From positions 167,173-231,172 of the forward strand of contig DHHQ01000013.1 of NCBI GenBank assembly GCA_002403375.1: a stretch of 64,000 nt of DNA, given 5' to 3'. The translations under genes and the position numbers were made by a program. The notes beneath the pieces were generated by a model, which was not told the DNA's origin, searched no databases, and saw nothing but the letters and a program-made list of their open reading frames with translations. This stretch comes from Thiobacillus denitrificans. Its GTDB lineage: Bacteria > Pseudomonadota > Gammaproteobacteria > Burkholderiales > Thiobacillaceae. This document shows positions 26,351-40,599 of this stretch, piece by piece. Position 1 is the stretch's first letter, and the number at the start of each line of letters is the position of its first letter.

Positions 26351-26536
26351 CTAGGGCGTGATGGAGGGGCGGGTACTGGTCAGGTGCTCGCCGACGGCTG
26401 CGGCGTCGGGGTGCACCGATCGGCCGTCGAAGAACGCATAGAAGATCGCCACGACGAGCACGAGCTTGATTGCGATCGCGAGCGCGATTTCCCTGGCGAG
26501 CGGATGTTGCAGGAACGAGGGCGTGAGCTTTCTCAT
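26351..26536 (-). CDS. cydP: CydP-like bd oxidase small subunit
   Basis: A 61-residue protein with one hydrophobic helix (PLAREIALAIAIKLVLVVAI then FYAFFDG), matching CydP, a small protein encoded upstream of cydA in many proteobacteria. It lies 18 bases before cydA. AAAGG sits only 3 bases from the ATG. The predicted sigma-54 start point falls at the start codon, so the mRNA may be nearly leaderless here. Confidence 0.78.
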   Translation of the reverse strand: MRKLTPSFLQHPLAREIALAIAIKLVLVVAIFYAFFDGRSVHPDAAAVGEHLTSTRPSITP

Positions 26537-26548
26537 GCACCTTTCATC

Positions 26549-26563
26549 GCAAGGGCCGTGCCA
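26549..26563 (-). promoter_or_regulatory. sigma-54 promoter of the bd oxidase operon
   Basis: On the minus strand TGGCACG-GCCC-TTGC, a full match to the sigma-54 consensus (TGGCACG, four bases, TTGC). Counting 11-12 bases from the GC puts the transcription start at about 26536-26538, at the cydP ATG. A sigma-54 activator gene starts divergently at 26707. Confidence 0.88.
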
Positions 26564-26583
26564 GTTCGCATCGCGTGCGCGCC

Positions 26584-26656
26584 CTGACAAATCTGCAGGG
26601 ATTTCAATAGGCTAGGCCGTGCGTGCGGCGCGCTGGGCGGGGCCTGGCTGACAAAT
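26584..26656. repeat. direct repeats, candidate activator sites of the cyd promoter
   Basis: CTGACAAAT occurs at 26584-26592 and again at 26648-26656, 64 bases apart (about six helical turns), upstream of the sigma-54 promoter at roughly -50 and -115. They could bind the divergent sigma-54 activator. Each could also be chance; no further copy was noticed nearby. Confidence 0.4.
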
Positions 26657-26706
26657 TCGGCAAACGCGGTAGTATTGTCTGCCGGAAATGACATGCAGGG
26701 CCCTCG

Positions 26707-27990
26707 ATGCCGCTCACCGAACTCATCAGCTTTCTCGAGATCCACCCCGACGCCCAGATCGTCATGGATGCCGACTACCGCATCCTCGCGGCGAACGCGG
26801 CCTACCGCAGCCTCTACGCGGGCGGCCGCGACGTCGTCGGGCAGACCTGCTATGCGGTCTCGCACGGCTACAGCCGCCCGTGCGACGAGTGCGGCGAAGC
26901 CTGTCCGCTCGCCGCCAGCCGCGCCAGCGGCGAGCCGCGCCGGGTGCTGCACCTGCATCACACCCCGCGCGGCGAGGAGCACGTCGACGTCGAACTGACC
27001 CCGGTCAGGGGGGCGTCGGGCAGGGTGGAGTACTTTGTCGAGCGCATGCTGACGGTACGCGAGGCGAGCAGCTCTCCGGCCGAAAGCGGGCTGGTCGGCA
27101 AGTCGCCGGCGTTCAACCGCATGCTCGAGCTCGTGCGCCGGGTTGCGCGTTCCGGCACCACGGCCCTGCTGCTGGGCGAATCGGGAACCGGCAAGGAGCT
27201 GGTCGCGCAGGCGATCCACGAGCAGAGCGCGCGGGTGCGCGGGCCATTCGTGGTCGTCGAGTGTTCCGGGCTGACCGAGACGCTGTTCGAAAGCGAACTG
27301 TTCGGCTACGAGAAGGGCGCCTTCACCGGCGCCAACCAGCGCAAGATCGGCCTGGTCGAGTCGGCCTCCGGCGGCACGCTGTTCCTCGACGAGGTCGGCG
27401 ACATTCCGCTCGCCCTGCAGGTCAAGCTGCTGCGCCTGCTGGAAACCGGCACCTTCCGCCGGGTCGGCGGGGTCGAGACGCTGCGTGCAGACTTTCGCCT
27501 GATTGCCGCCACCCACCGCGACCTCAAGGATATGGTCGAGCGCGGCAGCTTCCGCCGCGACCTGTACTACCGGTTGAGCGTGTTCCCGATCCACCTGCCG
27601 GCGCTGCGCGAGCGGCGCGAGGACATCGTCCTGCTGGCGGAGACGCTGATTACCCGGCTGGCGCCGGGACGCAGCTACACGCTGAGCGAGCCGGCCAGGT
27701 CGTGCCTGCAGGAATACGACTATCCGGGCAACATCCGCGAACTGCGCAACATCATCGAGCGCGCCATGCTGATGGCCGACGGGGACACCCTGCTGCCGGA
27801 GCACCTGCCGCCCGAGCTGGCGGGCGGGGCCTCAGGCGGGATGCCCGGCGTGGACACGGTCGTGCCGCTCGAAACGGCCGAGCGGCGCTACCTGCAGTGG
27901 GCGCTGGCGCATCACGGGGGCGACCGCCGGTCGCTGGCGGCCCAGCTCGGCATCAGCGAACGCACCCTCTACAGAAAACTGGCCGGGTAG
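26707..27990 (+). CDS. PAS-domain sigma-54-dependent transcriptional activator
   Basis: A 427-residue NtrC-type regulator without a receiver domain. Residues 1-125 are a PAS domain with a Cys/His group (C48, H53, C59, C62, C66 in the segment from QTCYAVSHG to GEACPL) that could bind a metal or sense redox state. Residues 130-370 are the AAA+ domain with Walker A GESGTGKE, the sigma-54 contact loop GAFTGA and Walker B LFLDEVGD. The C-terminus is a Fis-type helix-turn-helix (DRRSLAAQLGISERTLYRKL). It is divergent from the cydPAB operon, whose sigma-54 promoter it probably drives. Confidence 0.93.
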   Translation: MPLTELISFLEIHPDAQIVMDADYRILAANAAYRSLYAGGRDVVGQTCYAVSHGYSRPCDECGEACPLAASRASGEPRRVLHLHHTPRGEEHVDVELTPVRGASGRVEYFVERMLTVREASSSPAESGLVGKSPAFNRMLELVRRVARSGTTALLLGESGTGKELVAQAIHEQSARVRGPFVVVECSGLTETLFESELFGYEKGAFTGANQRKIGLVESASGGTLFLDEVGDIPLALQVKLLRLLETGTFRRVGGVETLRADFRLIAATHRDLKDMVERGSFRRDLYYRLSVFPIHLPALRERREDIVLLAETLITRLAPGRSYTLSEPARSCLQEYDYPGNIRELRNIIERAMLMADGDTLLPEHLPPELAGGASGGMPGVDTVVPLETAERRYLQWALAHHGGDRRSLAAQLGISERTLYRKLAG

Positions 27991-28002
27991 AAACCCGGCC
28001 AG
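27979..28002. terminator. hairpin between convergent genes
   Basis: CTGGCCGGGT and ACCCGGCCAG form a perfect ten-base stem with loop AGAA, spanning the stop codon of the regulator. No T-run follows on either strand, so it may act as a weak bidirectional terminator or RNA stabiliser. Confidence 0.5.
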
Positions 28003-28028
28003 CCTGGCGCTGCACGTGTGCGGCGCGA

Positions 28029-28814
28029 TCAGTCCTTGCTGCGCCCCAGCACCGGCAGGACGCCGCCGCATTCCTCGACTTCGGCCGGCAGCGTGTAGAA
28101 CCACATCTGCCACATCGACACCACCCACTGGACGGTGAAGGAGATCCCCATCAGCGCGCCGCTGCCGATGATGAACCAGGCGAAGCCGGGGAACCACTTG
28201 GTCAGGTACCACGAGAAGATGTCGGTGAGGATCGTCAGGAAGGGCAGCACGATCACCACGCACTTGATCCACAGCGGGCGCATGTAGGCGTGGGTGAAGA
28301 TGCTGCTGACGATGAAGAAGATGAAGGTGATGCCGAACAGGTGGATGTGCGAGACGCGCACCAGCGTCGGAATCGTCGCGCCGGTGTCCCTTTCGACGAC
28401 CTTCGAGAGGCCTTCGAAGCTGCTGAAGTTGGGCAGGTGCGGGTTGGACTCGCCGTCATGGCAGGCGAGGCAGCGGTTCTCCACGATGGCTTTCACTTCG
28501 CTCTCGTAGCCCTCCCGGGTCGCGCCGTCCTTCACCCACCGGAAGATCACCGCGCGCTCCTCGATGGGCAGCATGTCGGCCATCGGCCCCTTCAGCGCGC
28601 TTTCGAGGCGGGTGTCGCCCTCGCTGCCGTGGTAGGCGACGCGGATGTCCTCGGCGGAGACGTTCTTGGGGTTGCCGTCCAGCCCGGCGTGGCTGAAGAA
28701 CACCTGCAGCATCGCGAAAAGGTAGCCGGTGCCCAGGACCAGCAGGGTCATGGTGTAGACCATGCGGGTCGACATCGGCAGGGCGCTGAAGTGGAGAAAC
28801 TGGCGGTTGCTCAT
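28029..28814 (-). CDS. membrane protein with periplasmic heme c domain
   Basis: A 261-residue protein with one N-terminal helix, a periplasmic stretch of about 110 residues carrying one CLACH heme site, and then four helices with histidines (VRVSHIHLFGITF, IFTHAYMR) that could bind heme b. It resembles membrane cytochromes seen beside periplasmic c-type cytochromes in sulfur and iron oxidisers, but I do not recognise a named family. It follows a lipoprotein cytochrome gene by 22 bases, and both probably form one electron-transfer unit. Confidence 0.75.
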   Translation of the reverse strand: MSNRQFLHFSALPMSTRMVYTMTLLVLGTGYLFAMLQVFFSHAGLDGNPKNVSAEDIRVAYHGSEGDTRLESALKGPMADMLPIEERAVIFRWVKDGATREGYESEVKAIVENRCLACHDGESNPHLPNFSSFEGLSKVVERDTGATIPTLVRVSHIHLFGITFIFFIVSSIFTHAYMRPLWIKCVVIVLPFLTILTDIFSWYLTKWFPGFAWFIIGSGALMGISFTVQWVVSMWQMWFYTLPAEVEECGGVLPVLGRSKD

Positions 28815-28836
28815 GGTCTGTTCTCGGTTGCGGGGA

Positions 28837-29211
28837 TCAGTTCTTGGCGCCCTGGTCGATCCAGGCGGCGATGGTGGCGATATCCGCTTCGGGCAGCGAC
28901 TTGCCGCCGTGCGGCATGCGGATCGACGGGTCGGCCTTGCCGGCGACCAGAATGTAGAGCGTGCTGCTGACGCTGGAACCGGGGACGACCACGGCGCCGA
29001 ACCGGGTGCCCTTCATCAGCCCGTCGTAGCTGTCCATGCGCAGGCCGGACTTTTCGTAGCCGGCGCCGCCGGGCACGTGGCACGAGGCGCAGTTGACGTC
29101 GATGATCGGCTTGACGTCGCCCAGATAGGTCACGGACTTTTCGCCGCAGCCGGCTTGCAGGGCAGCGACGGTCACAGCGGACAGGGCAAGAAATACGGCA
29201 CGCTTGGTCAT
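28837..29211 (-). CDS. lipoprotein monoheme cytochrome c
   Basis: A 124-residue protein with a lipoprotein signal (LQAGC, acylated Cys at about residue 22) and one CASCH heme site in VNCASCHVPGG. The later RMPHGGKSLPEADI supplies a Met ligand, as in the planctomycete-type cytochrome c domain. It should be anchored on the periplasmic side and pass electrons to or from the membrane cytochrome downstream. GGGAG lies about 6 bases before the ATG. Confidence 0.85.
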   Translation of the reverse strand: MTKRAVFLALSAVTVAALQAGCGEKSVTYLGDVKPIIDVNCASCHVPGGAGYEKSGLRMDSYDGLMKGTRFGAVVVPGSSVSSTLYILVAGKADPSIRMPHGGKSLPEADIATIAAWIDQGAKN

Positions 29212-29240
29212 GGTGGTCTCCCGTGAAAGCGGTTTGAAAA

Positions 29241-29269
29241 ATCCTAGTGCAAGGGACAGGTCTATTCAA
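29241..29269 (-). promoter_or_regulatory. sigma-70 promoter candidate for the lipoprotein cytochrome
   Basis: On the minus strand TTGAAT, 17 bases, TAGGAT. Each hexamer matches 4 of 6 consensus positions. The leader to the ATG at 29211 would be about 23 bases. The rest of 29212-29413 is unusually AT-rich for this window but shows no gene. Confidence 0.45.
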
Positions 29270-29413
29270 GAATTAAAGGTATTTTTATTGTCTTCGCATA
29301 CACCGCTGTTGGCTGCGCGAGACACGTCAATTCCTGACTCTTACTTATATAGCCCACGAATCGGCATGTGGCTGCGATCGGGGTGCGGCGCGCGACGAAC
29401 GGCACGGGGAGGG

Positions 29414-29436
29414 GGGCGGCAGGCGTCCTGCCGCCC
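29414..29436. repeat. GC-rich hairpin after acnA
   Basis: GGGCGGCAGG and CCTGCCGCCC form a perfect ten-base stem with a three-base loop, about 29 bases beyond the acnA stop. No T-run follows on the minus strand, so it is a possible but imperfect terminator. A palindrome GGGGCGATCGCCCC lies between it and the stop. Confidence 0.4.
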
Positions 29437-29464
29437 GGAAGGCGGGGCGATCGCCCCAGCGGAT

Positions 29465-32122
<2,658 letters not shown>

Positions 32123-32198
32123 GATGGTTTGACTCGTAAAAGGATGGTGAATCGGCGAAACGCCGGATTTTACCGGAAGCGCCTCGCTGCGGACCTGC

Positions 32199-32549
32199 CT
32201 AGAGGCGGATGCCGAACATGCCCAGCAGCTTGATCGCGCCGAGATAGGCGAGCGCCGTGGTGGCGCTGGAAACCGCGAGGCTCGCCCAGAATCCCCAGCC
32301 GTGGCGCAGCAGCACGGGCAGCAGCACGAGCAGCAGCAGCGAGGGCAGCACCAGCCAGAAGATGCTGGTGGACAGCGCGGCGACCTTGCCGGTGTCGCCG
32401 GTGTCGAGGTACAGCCAGACGAAGGCGAGCACCGAGGTCAGCGGCAGGGACGCCAGCGCAGCCGCCCAGAAGGTGCTGCGCTTGGCGATTTCGGCGACCG
32501 CGACGACGACCAGCGCGGACAGCGCGATCTTGAGCGCGTATTGCCCCAT
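32199..32549 (-). CDS. DUF3147 membrane protein
   Basis: A 116-residue protein with four hydrophobic helices, resembling DUF3147 (function unknown). Residues KRSTFWAAALASLPLTSVLAF are typical. It lies 35 bases downstream of lysS in the same direction and may be co-transcribed. Confidence 0.8.
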   Translation of the reverse strand: MGQYALKIALSALVVVAVAEIAKRSTFWAAALASLPLTSVLAFVWLYLDTGDTGKVAALSTSIFWLVLPSLLLLVLLPVLLRHGWGFWASLAVSSATTALAYLGAIKLLGMFGIRL

Positions 32550-32584
32550 GGGATCAGCCTTCGCGCCGCATCTGCGGGCTGTCT

Positions 32585-34090
<1,506 letters not shown>

Positions 34091-34101
34091 GGTGGGTGGA
34101 T

Positions 34102-34539
34102 CTACACAAAAAAAGAGTCGGTTTCGAGATTGAGCCTGCGCGCCGCGTCGGCCATCACGCGGTCGGCGGTCGCCAGGCGGGTGACGTTTGCGTGGCGCAC
34201 GGCGGTCAGGTGCAGGGCGTCGAGGGTACGCAGGGGCACCGGCTTCACGTTGTCGAGCATCTGAATCGCATCGATCATGACGCTGTCGTCGAACGGCACG
34301 ATGCGGAAGTAGTCCTCGGCCAAATGGCGGGTGAATTCGGTGCGAGCAGTGTTCAGGTAATCCTCGGTGATCATCCCTGTGCGCAGGCGGCGCGCCATGA
34401 CGCAATGCCACTCCAGGACGCTCAGGCGGCTGATGACGAGCGCATCGGCCTGCGCGACAAAGTCCTCTACCTCGGTGGAGAAGGCCTCCGGCACATACAG
34501 CTTGATGAGTGCACTGGTGTCGAGATAAACCTCGGTCAC
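34102..34539 (-). CDS. PIN-domain ribonuclease toxin, VapC type
   Basis: A 145-residue PIN-domain protein. The conserved acidic residues of the Mg-dependent RNase site are present: Asp in YLDTSALIKLY, Glu in LSVLEWHCVMARR, Asp in RTLDALHLTAV, and Asp in LATADRVM. It begins with GTG and lies 6 bases after a Phd-type antitoxin gene. Toxic cleavage of RNA or tRNA is the usual role. The target is unknown. Confidence 0.9.
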   Translation of the reverse strand: MTEVYLDTSALIKLYVPEAFSTEVEDFVAQADALVISRLSVLEWHCVMARRLRTGMITEDYLNTARTEFTRHLAEDYFRIVPFDDSVMIDAIQMLDNVKPVPLRTLDALHLTAVRHANVTRLATADRVMADAARRLNLETDSFFV

Positions 34540-34545
34540 GGCCGC

Positions 34546-34785
34546 TCAGTCCCGGGCATCGCGGTCTTCGCGGATCAGCACCTCACTCGGGACTTCCTGA
34601 TACGGAATCTGGTCGCGCAACCACTTCAGCGAAGGCAGCTTGCGTGCCGGCGTCGCGGGTTTGACCGGAAGAATCCGTGCCACCGGCTCACCATGCCGCA
34701 CCACCAGCACTTCGTCGCTATCGGCGAACATCTGGTCGGGGTGTGACAGACCTTCTCGGGCTTCGCGGATGGTCATGGTTTTCAT
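34546..34785 (-). CDS. Phd/YefM-type antitoxin
   Basis: A 79-residue protein starting MKTMTIREAREGLSH, followed by DEVLVVRHGEPVARILPV, the standard Phd/YefM fold that binds DNA and neutralises the cognate toxin. The C-terminal tail after residue 50 should wrap the PIN toxin encoded downstream. GAGG lies about 7 bases before the ATG. Its promoter carries repeats suited to autoregulation. Confidence 0.9.
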   Translation of the reverse strand: MKTMTIREAREGLSHPDQMFADSDEVLVVRHGEPVARILPVKPATPARKLPSLKWLRDQIPYQEVPSEVLIREDRDARD

Positions 34786-34808
34786 GGGGAGCCTCTTGGG
34801 GGCAAAAC

Positions 34809-34836
34809 GTGACACAATTATAGTCAATGTGACACA
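34809..34836 (-). promoter_or_regulatory. toxin-antitoxin promoter and operator
   Basis: On the minus strand a perfect TATAAT (34817-34822) lies between two copies of GTGACACA (34809-34816 and 34829-34836, plus-strand reading), 20 bases apart, or two helical turns. Direct repeats that flank the -10 suit binding of the antitoxin-toxin complex and repression of its own promoter. No good -35 is present. Confidence 0.6.
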
Positions 34837-34871
34837 TCCGCCGCTAGCTGCTTTTTCCTGAAACCCGCTTC

Positions 34872-36668
<1,797 letters not shown>

Positions 36669-37827
36669 GCGAGGGGCAGCCCCTCCTGTTCGCCCTTTTC
36701 GCCGCGGGCTTCCATTTCCGCGAGCAGGCTCAGGAAGGCTGTGGGGAGTCGTGGCTGCTTGCGCAGCGACTCGATGCGCGAACGGTCCCAGTCGTTGAGC
36801 GGCTGGCGGGTGGCAAGCGTGGCGAGCGCTTCGCCGTCCATCTTCCAGGGTGCCCAGGCGAGCCCGGCCTCGTCCCACAGCCGGGACGCTGCCAGGGCGA
36901 TCTCGATCCCCGCCGGATCGGGGTCGCAGGCGATGCGCGCGGGTGCGGGCGCGAGCGTCAGGAGCCGACGCATCGCGTCGCGCCACCACGTCGGTGGGTG
37001 GCCGGGCAGCCACACGACGGCGGTATCCGCCGCACGCGAGCGGGCTTCACGCTCGAAGCTGGTGCGGTTCTCGACCAGCAGCCACCCGAGCGGCGCTTGA
37101 ATGATGCGCTGCACGCGCGCGAGCGTCGCAGGCGTGAGCGCGGCGAAGTCGGCGGCGGCCGCGAGTGGCCATGCGCCGGCATCGAACTGCAGGGCCATCG
37201 AACTCGCCAGCAGCAGCGTCGGCGTGTGGCGCTCGATGCCGTATTCGGCAAGGTCGATCTCGGCCGCAAGCCAGGCCCATTCGGCGGGCGTGACCGCCTT
37301 GGTCGTGCCGCGCGCGTAGAGCGCGAAGTCGCGCTGGGTGCCGGTGCGGCCTTCGGCCTGCCAGCCCGACAGCGCCTGCGCGAGGCCGGCGCGGGCGAGC
37401 GCGGTCTTCGGGGGCAGGCGGTCGAGCGCGTCGGTTAGCGGGGATTCCGCCGGGAGGCTTGCGCGCAACGCGTGCCATTGGGCGTTCAGCGTGGCGGCGT
37501 TGTCGATGCCGAGGACGTCGCGCAGGCGGTCGAGTTCACGGAATTGCACCCGGGCCGGCCACCAGGCGGCGAGCTCGAACTTCTCTTCCAGCGCGATCCA
37601 GCCGTTGGCGAGCAGCCACTCGAGCAGTTTGTCGGCAAGCGCGTGCCGTCCCGTCCCGGCGTCCTTCTTGAGCGTGTCCCAGCGGCTGTCGCCGCCGCGC
37701 CTGACCCAGCGCTTCAGCAGCTGCAGCCAGTCGTCGGGCAGGGCGTCCAGGCCACGCGCCTCGCCTTCCGCCAGGCGGCGGCGTCGCTTCCTGGCGAGTG
37801 CTTCCTCGCGAATCATGGTCCGCCGCT

Positions 37828-40599
37828 TCAGTGCACCTGCGCGGTGTCGCGCACCAGCACCTTGACCCCCGGCGCCCAGGCGTCGCCCGGGCGCTTCTTG
37901 AACGTCACCAGCGTCAGCGTCGCCGGGTCGTAGATGTTGACGTTGTGGGTCACCGGCGTGGTGAGCAGGTATTGCGCGCGGGTCGCCTTGAGGAAGCCGG
38001 AGACGCGCTCGATGTTGACGATATCGAGGTGCGCGAAGGGCTCGTCGATGAACACGAAGCCGCCCGGGCGCGACTCCTCCATCATCAGCGCGACGAGCAG
38101 GATCAGCGACTTCATGACCTGCTGGCCGCCCGATGCGTCGCCGTCGTTCATCCCCATGAAGCCCTTGGCGTCGAAGTCGAAGCGCACCGCCAGCCCGGTC
38201 TGCGCGAGCGTGACGTCGTCGTCGCCGAGCGCGACCGGCTCGTGGTCGACCCGGATCCCGGCGACCTCGCCGAGGGCCTTGAGGTTCTTCGCGTAGCGGC
38301 CGACGGTGTGACGCAGCGCCTCGGTGTAGGCAGCGCGCGCGGCGGCGGTCTGCTCGCGCGACATGTCGTTGTCGCGGCGGCGGGCGACGAGGTCGCGCTC
38401 CATCTGCGCGTAGTTGGCGGCGATCCGGTCGCGCAGCGCGACGACGGATTCGTCGGTCTCCCAGCTTTCCTCGGCGAAGCGGCGCTCGATTTCCTCGATG
38501 CGGCGGTCGACGTTGGTCGTGTCGCGCCATTTCTCGACCAGCTGTTGGCTGCTCGCGGCATCGCGCCAGGCCGCGGGGAAGTTGCGGCGCTGCTCACGCA
38601 GGCGCAGGCGGCGGCGGATCTGCTCCTCGCGCCCGGCGCGGTTCTCGCGTTCGGCGAGTTCCTTTTCGAGGCGGCGCAGGTCGTTCTCCAGCTGCACCTG
38701 CCGCGCGCGTGCGGTGGCGACCGCCTCGTCGGCCGCTTCGCGTTCCTGCTGCGCCGCCAGCACGCCGTTGTCGCGGCGGCGCAGCACCAGCGCCTCGTAC
38801 TGCTGCCGCGCCTCGGCGAACTCGGCGGCGCGCGCCGCGAGCTGGGCGGCGGCGGTTTCCCCCGAGAGCGCCGCCTTGATCGCGTTGATCCTGCCGGCGA
38901 GCTCGGCCTGGCTCGCCCTCAGCGGGGCGATCTCCTTGTCGATGCGGGCGCGCTCGTCGCGCAGCGCGTCGAGCCGTGCGCGGCCGAAGCGCGCCTGCTC
39001 GGGCGCGGCGTGGCGGCCGCCGCGCCGTTCGCGCAGATAGCCCTGGCGGGTGATCCAGTCCTCGCCGCGCGGCAGCCGGCTGCCCGCCGCCACGTCCTCG
39101 ACGCGGCGGGTGCGCTCGAGCGTGCGCAGGAGCCATTCGGGGACCGGGCTGGCGAAGCGCACGACCTCGAGCAGCGAGCCCTGCGGCGGCAGCCCGGCGG
39201 CGACGCACTCGGGGACGATGAAATGGCGGTAGCGCAGCTTCTCGCCGAGCGCCATCGCGCGTTCGGCGTCGCGCGCGTGCCTGAGCAGCACGATGTGGGC
39301 GGCAGGCGCGAGCGCGGCTTCGACCGCGGGCTGCCAGCCTGCATCGAGGATCTCGACGACGTCGGTCAGCAGGTGGTGCTCGATGCCTGCCTGCGTGAGC
39401 GCCTGGCGGAACGCGGCGACGTCGGCCGGGTCGGCGCGGCGCCCGGCGGCGAGATTTTCCAGCATCTCGTCGAGTTGCGCCTGGCGCTGCTGCAGGCTGG
39501 CGATCCTGACCAGCAGATCGGCGCGCTGCGCCTCCATCTGTTCGATCTCGCGCGCGTCGGCGACCTGGCCGCCGGCGGCCTGCGCCTGCGCTTCCAGCCG
39601 CTGCTGCTGTTTGACGATGACTTCCCAGCCACCGAGCTCGCGGTTGATCTCGTTCAAGGCTTGGTTCTGCACGCGCTCGTTGTCGTGCGCCGCCTGCCGC
39701 CGCAGCTGCGCCTGGGCGAGCGCCTGCGCCTGGGTCTCGGCTTCCAGCTGCAGCCCCGCGCGCTCGGCCCGCCTGGCGCGCCAGTCGCGGCGCTGGGCGG
39801 CCAGCGTGCGCGCGGCGTGGTCGGCCTCGCGGCGGAGCAGGGCGTGCTCGAGGCGCGGGCGGATTTCGCTGACGAGCGCGGTGCGCTCCTGGTTGAGGTG
39901 CTGCCACTCGAGGTAGCGGTTGACCTTCTGGTTGTGCTTCTCGAGGTTGTTGCCGAGCGCCTCGAGCTGGTTCTGCGCGGCGTCGAGCTCGCGCACCGTG
40001 TGCTCCTGGTGGTGGCGCGCCTCCTGGTAGCGGTCGAGCACTTCCTTGTCGCCGAACACCTGGAAAACGAGGTCGAGCAGTTCGCGCGGGCTGAGCTCGC
40101 ACAGCTTGTCGGTCTGCCCCTGCTCGAGCGACAGCACGCGGGCGATCGCGGGCGACAGCCCGGCGCCGTGCAGGATGCGCTGGTAGTCGCGCACGCCGAA
40201 TTCCTCGCCCGCCTGCTCGATGTCGCGGAGCGCGACCTCGCCGTCGGCGATCCAGTACTTGCGCGTCCAGTCGCCGCCCTTCTTGTCGATGCGGCAGGCG
40301 AGCGTGATGCGGTCGCTCTGGTAGGGCAGGCCGAACGGCCGGCGGCTGCTGCCGGGCGGGCGCTGGTTGTCGACGACGCCGCGCAGCCAGCAGAAGTCCT
40401 CGCCGTTGCGCCGCACGTAGCGCTTGTAGTCGCGTTTCTTCGAGCACTCCAGCGCGAGCAGGGTGCGCATGGCGTCGAGCAGCGTCGTCTTGCCCGAGCC
40501 GTTGGGGCCGGAAATGGTGATGATCGAGGCGTCGAGCGGCAGCCGGAAATTCCGCCAGAAATCCCAGTGCACGGTTTCCAGTTCGAGCAGGCGGAACAT
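37828..40599 (-). CDS. jetC: Wadjet JetC-like SMC ATPase
   Basis: A 923-residue SMC-type ATPase. The N-terminal Walker A is SGPNGSGKTTLLDAMRTLLA (residues about 33-52). A long coiled coil, rich in Glu, Arg, Ala and Gln, runs from about 200 to 830 and is broken by a hinge-like segment near 420-520. The C-terminal head has signature DASGGQQVMKSL and Walker B GFVFIDEPFAHLD. It resembles MksB/JetC, the motor of plasmid-excluding condensin systems. Its ATG overlaps the JetB-like stop (TGATG). Confidence 0.88.
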   Translation of the reverse strand: MFRLLELETVHWDFWRNFRLPLDASIITISGPNGSGKTTLLDAMRTLLALECSKKRDYKRYVRRNGEDFCWLRGVVDNQRPPGSSRRPFGLPYQSDRITLACRIDKKGGDWTRKYWIADGEVALRDIEQAGEEFGVRDYQRILHGAGLSPAIARVLSLEQGQTDKLCELSPRELLDLVFQVFGDKEVLDRYQEARHHQEHTVRELDAAQNQLEALGNNLEKHNQKVNRYLEWQHLNQERTALVSEIRPRLEHALLRREADHAARTLAAQRRDWRARRAERAGLQLEAETQAQALAQAQLRRQAAHDNERVQNQALNEINRELGGWEVIVKQQQRLEAQAQAAGGQVADAREIEQMEAQRADLLVRIASLQQRQAQLDEMLENLAAGRRADPADVAAFRQALTQAGIEHHLLTDVVEILDAGWQPAVEAALAPAAHIVLLRHARDAERAMALGEKLRYRHFIVPECVAAGLPPQGSLLEVVRFASPVPEWLLRTLERTRRVEDVAAGSRLPRGEDWITRQGYLRERRGGRHAAPEQARFGRARLDALRDERARIDKEIAPLRASQAELAGRINAIKAALSGETAAAQLAARAAEFAEARQQYEALVLRRRDNGVLAAQQEREAADEAVATARARQVQLENDLRRLEKELAERENRAGREEQIRRRLRLREQRRNFPAAWRDAASSQQLVEKWRDTTNVDRRIEEIERRFAEESWETDESVVALRDRIAANYAQMERDLVARRRDNDMSREQTAAARAAYTEALRHTVGRYAKNLKALGEVAGIRVDHEPVALGDDDVTLAQTGLAVRFDFDAKGFMGMNDGDASGGQQVMKSLILLVALMMEESRPGGFVFIDEPFAHLDIVNIERVSGFLKATRAQYLLTTPVTHNVNIYDPATLTLVTFKKRPGDAWAPGVKVLVRDTAQVH

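Noticed and set aside
37828..40599. JetC-like protein as SbcC or MukB
   Set aside because: Operon partners of JetA, JetB and JetD type, including a Toprim protein, fit Wadjet/Mks; there is no SbcD nuclease or MukE/MukF sequence.
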